A stretch of DNA of 64,000 bases from NCBI RefSeq assembly GCF_002563715.1, contig NZ_PDJJ01000001.1, positions 1,364,001 to 1,428,000 of the forward strand, written 5' to 3'. Shown here one piece after another: positions 45,120 through 52,459 of the stretch. A program made the translations under genes and the position numbers. The notes below the pieces were generated by a model that was not told the DNA's origin, did no database searches, and worked only from the letters and a program-made list of their open reading frames with translations. The stretch comes from Isoptericola jiangsuensis (lineage in GTDB: Bacteria; Actinomycetota; Actinomycetes; Actinomycetales; Cellulomonadaceae). The stretch's first letter is position 1, and each line of letters opens with the position of its first letter.

Positions 45120-45395
45120 GTGACGAGTCCTGACGACATGACCGCCCAGCCCGCAGTCCCGGTCGACGTGCCGCGGCCGGAGAGGTCGGCGGGTTCGCTC
45201 GCCTGGGGCCTGATCCTCCTGACCGTCGGTGGCGCGCTCGCATCGATCGACCCGTCGTCCGTGGCCAGCGTCATCGGGCTCGCCCTGGCCGTCGTCGGCG
45301 GCCTGAGGTTCGCCGTCGGTGTCCACCGGGCCGCGAGCAACCTCGACTCGATGGCCGCCGTCGCCTACAACGCGTCGCGGCGCGACGACATCTGA
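45120..45395 (+). CDS. Small membrane protein, function unknown
   Basis: A 91-residue protein with two hydrophobic segments (LAWGLILLTVGGALA and VIGLALAVVGGLRFAVGV) and soluble ends. No family recognised. It converges on the NUDIX-like gene with 5 bp between stops. Confidence 0.6.
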   Translation: MTSPDDMTAQPAVPVDVPRPERSAGSLAWGLILLTVGGALASIDPSSVASVIGLALAVVGGLRFAVGVHRAASNLDSMAAVAYNASRRDDI

Positions 45396-45404
45396 CGTCG
45401 TCAG
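45392..45404. terminator. Stop-to-stop dyad CTGACG-T-CGTCAG
   Basis: Both convergent TGA stops lie in a 6-bp stem around one base. Confidence 0.3.
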
Positions 45405-45970
45405 TCCAGGCGGCCGACGTGCGCCATCGCCTGGCGCACCAGCGTGCCCTGACCGTTGACCATCTCGGCCTGCACGGTGTCGCTGCACGCCTCCTCGGGG
45501 GTGAGCCACGCGAGGTCGAGCGCGTTCTGCTGGGGGCGGCAGTCGCCGGACACGGGCACGACGTAGGCGAGCGAGATGGCGTGCTGGCGGGGGTCGTGGA
45601 ACGGGGTGATGCCGGGCGTCGGGAAGTACTCGGCGACGGTGAACGGCTGCGGGGAGGCCGGGATCTGCGGCAGGGCGACCGGGCCGAGGTCCTTCTCGAT
45701 GTGCCGCAGCAGGGCGTCGCGGACGCGCTCGTGGTAGAGCACGCGGCCGGACACGAGCGCGCGGGTCATGGACCCCAGGGGCGTCGCGCGCAGCAGGAGA
45801 CCCACCGACACGACGTCGCCGGACTCGTCGACCTGCACCGGCACGGCGTCCACGTACACGAGGGGGAGCTGGGCGCGCGCGGCCGCGAGGTCCTCGGGCC
45901 GCAGCCAGCCGGCGGGGGCCTCCTCGCGGCCGGGATCGTCGTCGGGAGGGAACTCGGCGGTGTCGGTCAC
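45401..45970 (-). CDS. NUDIX-like protein (DUF4916 type)
   Basis: A 189-residue soluble protein. WLRPEDLAAARAQLPLVYVD, LLRATPLGSMTRALVSGRV and the TPGITPFHDPRQHAISLAYV region fit the actinobacterial NUDIX-like DUF4916 group. The standard NUDIX box (GX5EX7REUXEEXGU) is not intact, so hydrolase activity is not assured. GTG 45970 is used; the region before it has a TACAAA that only partly resembles a -10 box. Confidence 0.65.
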   Translation of the reverse strand: MTDTAEFPPDDDPGREEAPAGWLRPEDLAAARAQLPLVYVDAVPVQVDESGDVVSVGLLLRATPLGSMTRALVSGRVLYHERVRDALLRHIEKDLGPVALPQIPASPQPFTVAEYFPTPGITPFHDPRQHAISLAYVVPVSGDCRPQQNALDLAWLTPEEACSDTVQAEMVNGQGTLVRQAMAHVGRLD

Positions 45971-46133
45971 CCCTTGTTTGTACCAGCCCGAGGGAGGGTG
46001 CCACCTGTCGACGCGGAGGGCGGTCGATGGAAGTGTGAGGTATCTGGCAACCACGGTCCGCGGCGCCCCTGGAATACCCGGTGGGGTTTCTGCGCTGTTG
46101 CCGGGTAGTACGTCATCCACGAGAGGACTCCGC

Positions 46134-46511
46134 ATGGCCACCGTCGAGCTCACCGACACCACCTTCGAGCAGGCGATCAAGGACAACGACATCGTCCTGG
46201 TCGACTTCTGGGCGTCCTGGTGCGGCCCCTGTCGCCAGTTCGCGCCGGTGTTCGAGGCGTCCAGCACGGACCACCCCGAGATCGTGCACGCGAAGGTCGA
46301 CACCGAGGCGCAGCAGCAGATCGCCGCCGCCGCCGGGATCACCGCGATCCCGACCCTCATGGCGTTCCGCGAGGGCGTCCTCGTCTTCAACCAGGCGGGC
46401 GCCCTGCCCGGCCCGGCGCTGAAGCAGGTCGTCGACGCGGTCAAGGGCCTGGACATGGACGAGGTCCGTGCCCAGATCGCCGCCGCGAACGACGGCGCGT
46501 CGCAGTCCTGA
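46134..46511 (+). CDS. trxA: Thioredoxin
   Basis: General protein disulfide reductase. The 125-residue protein has the active site Cys30-Gly-Pro-Cys33 in VDFWASWCGPCRQF and the cis-proline region AIPTLMAFREG. Its C-terminus is about 15 residues longer than in E. coli. ATG 46134 has GAGAGGA upstream. A strong terminator follows at once, so it is a single-gene unit; no thioredoxin reductase gene is adjacent. Confidence 0.94.
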   Translation: MATVELTDTTFEQAIKDNDIVLVDFWASWCGPCRQFAPVFEASSTDHPEIVHAKVDTEAQQQIAAAAGITAIPTLMAFREGVLVFNQAGALPGPALKQVVDAVKGLDMDEVRAQIAAANDGASQS

Positions 46512-46531
46512 CGACGCCCGCGCACGACGCG

Positions 46532-46570
46532 ACGACGGCCGCCCCGGGATCCCTCCGGGGCGGCCGTCGT
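46532..46570. terminator. Strong hairpin terminator after trxA
   Basis: 16-bp perfect arms (46532-46547 and 46555-46570) with a 7-nt loop lie between trxA and the convergent glucanase gene. Confidence 0.75.
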
Positions 46571-46599
46571 GCTGTCCGGACGAGGTCCGGGAGCGGCGG

Positions 46600-49557
46600 C
46601 TACTCGAACGGCAGGGTCATGCTCGACGCGGCGCCCGTGGCGACCTGCGGGCGCAGGGTGCCGAGCGCGCTCCACAGCTCGACGGTGACCGTGCCGCCGT
46701 CGAGGTCGCCGAGCGCGCCCGTGGTGCTGACGGGCCGTCCCTCGGAGGCGTACGTCTCCGGGCCGACCACGGGGTCGGTCGCGAAGTAGGCGTACGTCTC
46801 GGTGCGGTCGACGGTGCCGTCGCCGGTGAGGTCGTAGCTGACGCGGGCCTGCACCGCCAGCCCGACGTGCGGGCCGCCGTCGACGGCGAACGCGAACCGG
46901 GTGCCGCCCCCGGTGTGCCGCGCGGTGACGTCCGTCGCGGTGAACACCGTCGCCTCGTGCGGTGTGCCGTCCCGGGTGGCGCCGCCCGCGCTCGCCAGCG
47001 TCACCACGCCGTCCGGTCCGGGCTGCGCCGGCAGCGTGCCGCCCGCCCCGAGGTGCCGCGTCGCGGCGAACGGCTCACCGGTGGGATCCGGGTCGGGCGA
47101 CGGCGTCGGGTCGGGCGTGGGTTCGGTCGACGGCGTGGGCGTCGGGTCCGGGGTCGGCGACGGGGGAGCGCTCGGCTCCGGCGACGGCGTCGGGCCGCCC
47201 GTGGCGGACCCGCCCTCGAACGACCGGGCCCCCACCGCGACGGTCCGGCCGGCGGGGACGGCGACCGTGCGCCCGTCGGAGAACGTCACCGTGACCGGCG
47301 CGGCCGTCACGTTGGCCGCGACCCACGTGCGTCCGGCGGCGGAGTCGAACGCGACCGCCAGCGGGTGGTCGGCCCGGATGTCGGCCGCGACCGTGCCGAG
47401 CGAGGCCAGGTTCCGGATCCAGTGGTAGGTGTGGGCGCGGGTCTCGCCCTCCTCCGGCGTGTACGACGACGACGTCAGCAGGTCCAGCGCCCGCTGCCCG
47501 TCGGCGAGCGCCAGGTGGTTCCACAGGATGTCCTGCCACACCGTCGGCGGGCCGCCGTTGACGGACTCCAGGTGGGCGTAGGCGGCCCGCACGGTGGCGG
47601 GCGACGACCCGAGGTACAGGTGGGAGCCCGTGATCGGCAGGGTGTTGATGCCCTGGATCATCTCCGGCTCGCCGCTGAACCACGTCGCGTACGCCCCGCC
47701 GTCGCCCCACACCATCCCGACCACGGGATGACCGAACGCGGCGGGGAACGTGTCGCCGTCGACGTCGAACCAGTAGCGGTCGATCGCCGCGGCCTGCGTG
47801 GCGTAGATGTAGGCCCCGGCGTCGCGGACGGCACGGTCGCCGGTCGCCTCGCCCCACTGGACCAGCGCGCCCGCGAAGTTCATGCCCTCCGAGCTCGACT
47901 CCTGGTTGTTGCCCGCGGCGAACGCGCCGTGGCCCGACGCCCAGTCGTGCCCCGCGTACACGTCGAAGTCGCGCAGGTACGGGAACCGCGTCTCGCTGCG
48001 GTCGTAGCCGTTCGCGTCCCGGATCAGCAGGTCCACCATCGGGCCGTAGTCCTGCGCCCACGCCGGGTCGAACCGGGCGAGCGTCGCGGCCGCGGCGATG
48101 AAGTACCCGTAGTGGAAGTGGTGGTCGTTGAGCTCGGTGTCGGACCCGTAGGACGCCGGGAACCCGACGAGCGTGCCCCACCCGGCGTCGTAGGAGAACA
48201 CCTGCTCGGTCTTGCCGGGGGTGGCGGTGAACCAGTCGGTGAGCACCCGGCGGACGTCGGCGAGGGCCGCGTCGCGCTGGGCGGTGCGGCCGAGCTGGTC
48301 GGCGATCTCGATCACGCGGGTGGCGCGCCCGAGGGCCTTGCCCGTCCAGTACGTGTCGGCCTTGACCTGGCCGAGCGGGTCGCCCAGGTCGTCGAGCAGC
48401 GCCTCCAGCTCCGCGCGCCCGGCGCCCGCGGACGTCGCGACGGCCGGGACCTCCGGCAGCAGCCCGCCGAACGGCGTCGCGGTGGTGAAGGAGTCGACGT
48501 CGGTGAGGACGGCGAGGTCGCCGCGCGGGGACGTGTAGGTGACGCCCGTGGGGTCGTCGCCGGTGAGGTACGCCGACTGGTGCGGGTACAGCGCGGCGAT
48601 CGTCCCGGCGTCGTCGGCGCCCGGCCACGGCGTCGTGGTGACGGCGTAGGTGGTGCGCACGACGCCGTCGGCCTCGTCGTAGTCGTAGTCCGCGCGCGTG
48701 CCCGTCACCGGCGCGCGCCCGGCCGCGGTGTAGGCGTCGAGCAGCGCGGTCCGCCCGGCCGCGCCGACGTCGGGCAGCAGCGCGACGGCGAACCGGTCCG
48801 TGGCCGCGCGGCGCGTCGTGCCGCTGCCCGTCCAGCGCACGTCCGCGGGCGCGACCGCGAGGTAGTCGGCCCCGCCGACGCTCACGCCGAGCCGTCCCGG
48901 CTCGTCGAGCCAGACGTCCGGGGACCCCGCGAACGTGAGCAGCGCGTCGCCGCCCGTCGCCTCGAACCACGCCACGGGCAGGCCGTGCCCGATGGTCGCG
49001 CGCAACGACTGCTGGCCGTCGTCCCACACCGGGTCGACCGTCCAGTCCGTCCAGCCGCCCACCTTGACGTCCGGTGCGTCGAGACCGACCACCCCGGCCC
49101 GCAGGTCCTCGGCGTACGGGAAGTGGTACTCCGCGACGCCGGTCGGCGTGCCGCTGATCGCGGGCGTCGTCGTGTAGGAGACGCCGAGCCCGCCCGCCGA
49201 GGGCAGGTAGGAGGCCGGGTGCGCGTGCAGGGGCGCGCTGAACGAGCAGTCGAACACCTTGAAGGCCAGCGACGACCACCAGTCGTTGGTCGGCAGCGGG
49301 GTGTCGGGGGCGTCGTCGGTGACGAACGCGCGCGGGTCCGCCTCGATCGCGTCGCAGCCCTGCGGGGCCGACCCCACGCGGTCGGTGGTGTAGCTGCCCG
49401 CGCCGACGTCGACGACGTCGGCGCTCGCGGGGGCCGCGGTGCCGACGAGCGTGCCGCCGGCGAGCAGGGCCAGGGCGGCGGCGACCGCGGTGCGGCGTCG
49501 TCGCGGAGGGTGATGACTCGTGTCACTTACGGGGACAGGTCGACTGCGGAACGTCAT
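46600..49557 (-). CDS. Secreted endo-beta-1,3-glucanase, GH81 with C-terminal CBM56-like domain
   Basis: A 985-residue secreted enzyme that should cleave beta-1,3-glucans such as fungal wall glucan. The signal peptide ends near APASA-D (about 46/47). The GH81 domain (about 60-780) has NDHHFHYGYFIAAAA and the catalytic zone GHDWASGHGAF followed by NNQESSSEGMNF. A Pro/Thr/Ser linker (about 790-830) leads to a C-terminal domain of about 150 residues with VSYDLTGDGTVDRTETYAYF, like beta-1,3-glucan-binding CBM56. ATG 49557 is used. No membrane anchor is seen. Confidence 0.9.
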   Translation of the reverse strand: MTFRSRPVPVSDTSHHPPRRRRTAVAAALALLAGGTLVGTAAPASADVVDVGAGSYTTDRVGSAPQGCDAIEADPRAFVTDDAPDTPLPTNDWWSSLAFKVFDCSFSAPLHAHPASYLPSAGGLGVSYTTTPAISGTPTGVAEYHFPYAEDLRAGVVGLDAPDVKVGGWTDWTVDPVWDDGQQSLRATIGHGLPVAWFEATGGDALLTFAGSPDVWLDEPGRLGVSVGGADYLAVAPADVRWTGSGTTRRAATDRFAVALLPDVGAAGRTALLDAYTAAGRAPVTGTRADYDYDEADGVVRTTYAVTTTPWPGADDAGTIAALYPHQSAYLTGDDPTGVTYTSPRGDLAVLTDVDSFTTATPFGGLLPEVPAVATSAGAGRAELEALLDDLGDPLGQVKADTYWTGKALGRATRVIEIADQLGRTAQRDAALADVRRVLTDWFTATPGKTEQVFSYDAGWGTLVGFPASYGSDTELNDHHFHYGYFIAAAATLARFDPAWAQDYGPMVDLLIRDANGYDRSETRFPYLRDFDVYAGHDWASGHGAFAAGNNQESSSEGMNFAGALVQWGEATGDRAVRDAGAYIYATQAAAIDRYWFDVDGDTFPAAFGHPVVGMVWGDGGAYATWFSGEPEMIQGINTLPITGSHLYLGSSPATVRAAYAHLESVNGGPPTVWQDILWNHLALADGQRALDLLTSSSYTPEEGETRAHTYHWIRNLASLGTVAADIRADHPLAVAFDSAAGRTWVAANVTAAPVTVTFSDGRTVAVPAGRTVAVGARSFEGGSATGGPTPSPEPSAPPSPTPDPTPTPSTEPTPDPTPSPDPDPTGEPFAATRHLGAGGTLPAQPGPDGVVTLASAGGATRDGTPHEATVFTATDVTARHTGGGTRFAFAVDGGPHVGLAVQARVSYDLTGDGTVDRTETYAYFATDPVVGPETYASEGRPVSTTGALGDLDGGTVTVELWSALGTLRPQVATGAASSMTLPFE

Positions 49558-49652
49558 CGTTCGGTCACCTCGCGGGCTGCGGCACCGGTCGGAGCGCCCG
49601 CCCGGCGCCCCCTGCCGGCCTCGTCGCCGACCCCGGGGCGGGGCTCGCGGTG

Positions 49653-49674
49653 CGTGTTAACGCGAGGTTACACG
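49653..49674. promoter_or_regulatory. Imperfect 22-bp dyad upstream of the glucanase gene
   Basis: CGTGT and ACACG bound an imperfect dyad about 96-117 nt before the glucanase start. On the minus strand it contains a TAACCT -10-like box (plus 49665-49670). It may be an operator for a LacI-like or other regulator, but the match to any consensus is weak. Confidence 0.35.
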
Positions 49675-49757
49675 GCTTGGTGACACGTGCAACTAGGCGG
49701 ACGCGCGGTCCATACTGGTCCCGCCAGCCGGACGGGGCCGACCAGCAGGAGGCGGAC

Positions 49758-50093
49758 GTGAAGACCTTCCGCTTCTCCGCGCCGCGGGTGCGCAGCGACC
49801 GGGTCGACGCCCGCAACCTCCGGATCTCGGAGGCGCTCGTCCGCGCGCCCTCGCTCACCGCGGCGCAGGGGCTCCTGCGGCAGCACGGCCTCGTCTCCAA
49901 GGACTGGCGCCGCGCCTTCGTCAGGGACGAGGACGTCCTGGACGTGCCCGGCGTCGGGCAGGTCGCATGGCGTGACGTCGACGCAGGGGAGGGTCAGGCC
50001 GACGGGCCGGAGTCCGGATGGGTCTACGTCCCGGTCGACGAGTTCCTCCAGGACCTGCACGCCCGCTTCCAGGCCGACGACCGGGCGGTGTGA
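49758..50093 (+). CDS. Small hypothetical protein
   Basis: A 111-residue protein starting at GTG 49758 behind AGGAGG. KTFRFSAPRVRSDRVDARNL and later LLRQHGLVSKDWRRAFVRDE are basic and partly helical; the end is acidic. I recognise no family. It lies upstream of tRNA-Leu and divergent from the glucanase gene. Confidence 0.6.
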   Translation: MKTFRFSAPRVRSDRVDARNLRISEALVRAPSLTAAQGLLRQHGLVSKDWRRAFVRDEDVLDVPGVGQVAWRDVDAGEGQADGPESGWVYVPVDEFLQDLHARFQADDRAV

Positions 50094-50134
50094 TCGGCCG
50101 TCGGCGCCCCGGCCCGACAGGCCCGGAGCGCCGC

Positions 50135-50140
50135 TAGACT
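50135..50140 (+). promoter_or_regulatory. -10 box TAGACT for tRNA-Leu
   Basis: TAGACT ends 9 nt before the first base of the tRNA. Confidence 0.5.
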
Positions 50141-50149
50141 GAGCCGCCG

Positions 50150-50235
50150 GCCGGAGTGGTGGAACAGGCAGACACGCGGCACTTAGGATGCCGTGCCCGA
50201 GTGGCGTGCGGGTTCAAGTCCCGCCTCCGGCACCA
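50150..50235 (+). tRNA. tRNA-Leu (anticodon TAG), CCA encoded
   Basis: The acceptor arms GCCGGAG and CTCCGGC pair perfectly. The anticodon loop CTTAGGA gives TAG, which reads CUA. The variable arm is long, as in tRNA-Leu (class II), and ACCA ends the gene at 50235. Confidence 0.95.
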
Positions 50236-50251
50236 GACCTCGCGTCGACCC

Positions 50252-50725
50252 TCAGTCGATGCCGAGCGTCTTGCGCAGCCGGGCGACGTGCCCGGTGGCC
50301 TTGACGTTGTGCTGGGCGACCTGGACGACGCCGTCGGTGCCGACGACCACCGTCGAGCGGATCACGCCCACGTACGTGCGGCCGTAGTTCTTCTTCTCGC
50401 CCCACGCGCCGTACGCCTCCAGCACGGTGTGCTCGGCGTCGGACGCGAGCGGGAACGTCAACGCGTCCCGCTCGGCGAACGTCGCCAGCTTGGCCGGCTC
50501 GTCGGGGGAGACGCCGACGACGGCGTACCCGGCGCCCTGCAGCGCGGCGAGCGAGTCGCGGAAGTCGCACGCCTGGGTGGTGCAGCCCGGCGTCATCGCG
50601 GCCGGGTAGAAGTACACGACGACGCCCTTGTCCGCGGACGCGCGCAGGTCGGCGAGCGACACGGTGCCGCCGTCGGCGGTGGGCAGGGTGAAGTCGGGGG
50701 CGGTGTCGCCGGCGGCGAGCGTCAC
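50252..50725 (-). CDS. bcp: Thioredoxin-dependent thiol peroxidase (Bcp/PrxQ)
   Basis: A 157-residue peroxiredoxin that reduces peroxides with thioredoxin. The peroxidatic Cys48 lies in TPGCTTQACDF with the resolving Cys53 five residues later (atypical 2-Cys). AAGDTAPDFTLP starts the fold and VYFYPAAMTPGC has Ala where most Bcp proteins have Lys or Asp. GTG 50725 follows GAGGAGA. Confidence 0.93.
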   Translation of the reverse strand: MTLAAGDTAPDFTLPTADGGTVSLADLRASADKGVVVYFYPAAMTPGCTTQACDFRDSLAALQGAGYAVVGVSPDEPAKLATFAERDALTFPLASDAEHTVLEAYGAWGEKKNYGRTYVGVIRSTVVVGTDGVVQVAQHNVKATGHVARLRKTLGID

Positions 50726-50807
50726 GGGGTCTCCTCGGTGTCGGTGCGGGTCCGTCGTCGAGCCTATCCGGCCGGTGGACGGTGCCCGGCGGGGAGTTCG
50801 GCTCGCG

Positions 50808-50813
50808 TAGCGT
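50808..50813 (+). promoter_or_regulatory. -10 box TAGCGT, leaderless start for the GroES-like gene
   Basis: TAGCGT ends 6 nt before GTG 50820. Confidence 0.55.
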
Positions 50814-50819
50814 GGTGCC

Positions 50820-51173
50820 GTGAGCTCCGCAGCACCCAGCACCTCGACCCCGGGCACCGCGCCGCTGCCCATCCGCATGCTCCACGACCGTGTCCTGGTG
50901 GACCCGGAGGTCGACTCGTCCGAGCGGCAGTCGTCCGCCGGGCTCGTCATCCCCGCGACCGCCGCGGGGCCCAAGCGGCTCGCGTGGGCGAAGGTCGTGG
51001 CCAAGGGCGAGCACGTGCGCCAGGTCGCCGTCGGGGACCGCGTCCTGTACGACCCGGAGGAGCGCGCCGAGGTCGAGCTCGGCGGCACCGACTACGTGCT
51101 GCTGCGCGAGCGTGACGTGCACGCGGTGGCTCAGGCGCACGACGACGACGGCTCCACCGGCCTGTACATGTGA
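50820..51173 (+). CDS. GroES-like (Cpn10) protein without groEL partner
   Basis: A 117-residue protein. After a 17-residue Ser/Pro/Thr-rich tail, RMLHDRVLVDPEVDSSERQS and AGLVIPATA, KGEHVRQVAVGDRVLYDP resemble the chaperonin-10 fold, but the mobile loop lacks the usual TASG motif and the C-terminus is longer. No groEL is near, so it is probably a paralogue with a separate role rather than the main GroES. Confidence 0.75.
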   Translation: MSSAAPSTSTPGTAPLPIRMLHDRVLVDPEVDSSERQSSAGLVIPATAAGPKRLAWAKVVAKGEHVRQVAVGDRVLYDPEERAEVELGGTDYVLLRERDVHAVAQAHDDDGSTGLYM

Positions 51174-51278
51174 CCTGCCCGGGCGGTGCCTGACCTGCAC
51201 GGCAGCCCCCCGCGGGTCTGTCGTGGAGGTCACAGCCCGAGTGCCCGGAGCCGGTTCGAACGACGGCTCCGGGCCTGG

Positions 51279-51284
51279 TAATGT
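51279..51284 (+). promoter_or_regulatory. -10 box TAATGT for the tRNA-Lys pair
   Basis: TAATGT ends 13 nt before the first tRNA-Lys; TTCGAA at 51255-51260 could be the -35 with an 18-nt spacer. Confidence 0.5.
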
Positions 51285-51297
51285 TTCACCTCGCAAC

Positions 51298-51370
<73 letters not shown>

Positions 51371-51414
51371 CCGGCAACGACCTCCACCGCTCCGGCGGGG
51401 TGGTCCGCGCTCCT

Positions 51415-51490
<76 letters not shown>

Positions 51491-51492
51491 CG

Positions 51493-51522
51493 AGGCCCTC
51501 GTCGCGACAGCGGCGAGGGCCT
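51493..51522. terminator. Hairpin terminator after the tRNA-Lys pair
   Basis: AGGCCCTCG at 51493-51501 pairs with CGAGGGCCT at 51514-51522, with a further CG/CG pair inside. It lies between the tRNA genes and the convergent SDR gene. Confidence 0.65.
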
Positions 51523-51552
51523 TCGACGTCCCCGGGGCGGGTCGCCCGGCTC

Positions 51553-52383
51553 TCAGCCCCCGACGCCGCGGGCCCAGACCGCGTCGAGGCCGCGTGCGGG
51601 CAGCACCGCCTTCATCGCGAGGATCATCCGGGCGTCCCGGCCGACCACCGTGCGTGGGCGGGTCCGACGCCGGACGAGCTGGCGTTCGACGGCGGCCGCG
51701 ACCTGCTCCGGCGGCTTGGCGCCGCGACGGATCCGGCCGACGAGCTGCCTCTCGCCCGCGAAGTGCGGCGCGTACAGGGGCGCGAGCGCCGGGTCGAGGC
51801 CGGCCTCCAGCTCGTCGAGCAGCTCGTCCATGCGGTGCCACGGGTCGGTGTCCACCACGCCGGGCTCGACGAGCGCGACCTGGACGCCGAAGGGTCGCAG
51901 CTCGACCCGCAGGCAGTCGGCGACGGCCTCGACGGCGTACTTCGACGCGTTGTACAGGCCGGTGAACGGGAACGAGACGCGGCCGTTGATCGACGAGATG
52001 AACACGACGCGGCCGCGGGCGCGCCGCAGCCGGGGCAGCACGGCCCGGGTCAGCGCGAGCGGGCCGACCAGGTTGACGTCGAACTGGTGGAGCATGTCCG
52101 TCCGGGACAGGGTCTCCACCGGCCCGGCCACCGCGACGCCCGCGTTGTTCACCAGGGCGTCCAGACGGTCGGGCAGGACGGCGTCGAGCGCGGCGACGTG
52201 CTCGGGCACGGTCACGTCGAGCTCGACGGGCGTCACCCGGTCGGACGCCTCGGCGAGCTCCTTGGCGGCGACGTCGTCCCGGACCCCGCCGTAGACGTGC
52301 CAGCCGGACCTGGCGAGGCGCAGCGAGATCGCGCGGCCGATGCCGCGCGAGGCGCCGGTGACGAGGACGGTGCGGGTGCTCAT
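51553..52383 (-). CDS. Short-chain dehydrogenase/reductase
   Basis: A 276-residue NAD(P)-dependent oxidoreductase: TGASRGIG cofactor site, LDVTVPEH, NNAGV, SSINGRVSFP (catalytic Ser) and YNASKYA (Tyr and Lys). The substrate cannot be told. ATG 52383 has GAGG upstream. It is divergent from the LuxR-type regulator gene, which might control it. Confidence 0.88.
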   Translation of the reverse strand: MSTRTVLVTGASRGIGRAISLRLARSGWHVYGGVRDDVAAKELAEASDRVTPVELDVTVPEHVAALDAVLPDRLDALVNNAGVAVAGPVETLSRTDMLHQFDVNLVGPLALTRAVLPRLRRARGRVVFISSINGRVSFPFTGLYNASKYAVEAVADCLRVELRPFGVQVALVEPGVVDTDPWHRMDELLDELEAGLDPALAPLYAPHFAGERQLVGRIRRGAKPPEQVAAAVERQLVRRRTRPRTVVGRDARMILAMKAVLPARGLDAVWARGVGG

Positions 52384-52447
52384 GACCCCACCCTCGCCCC
52401 GGCCGTACGCCGCGCCGCGAGTAGTGCGGTACCCGAGCTCCCGTCGC

Positions 52448-52453
52448 TAGCAT
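52448..52453 (+). promoter_or_regulatory. -10 box TAGCAT, leaderless start for the LuxR-type gene
   Basis: TAGCAT ends 6 nt before ATG 52460. Confidence 0.6.
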
Positions 52454-52459
52454 GAACCC

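Noticed and set aside
46071-46099. GGAAT and GTT before trxA as a SigR-type promoter
   Set aside because: trxA is a usual SigR target, but here the spacing is 21 nt instead of 18-19, so the match is not good enough.
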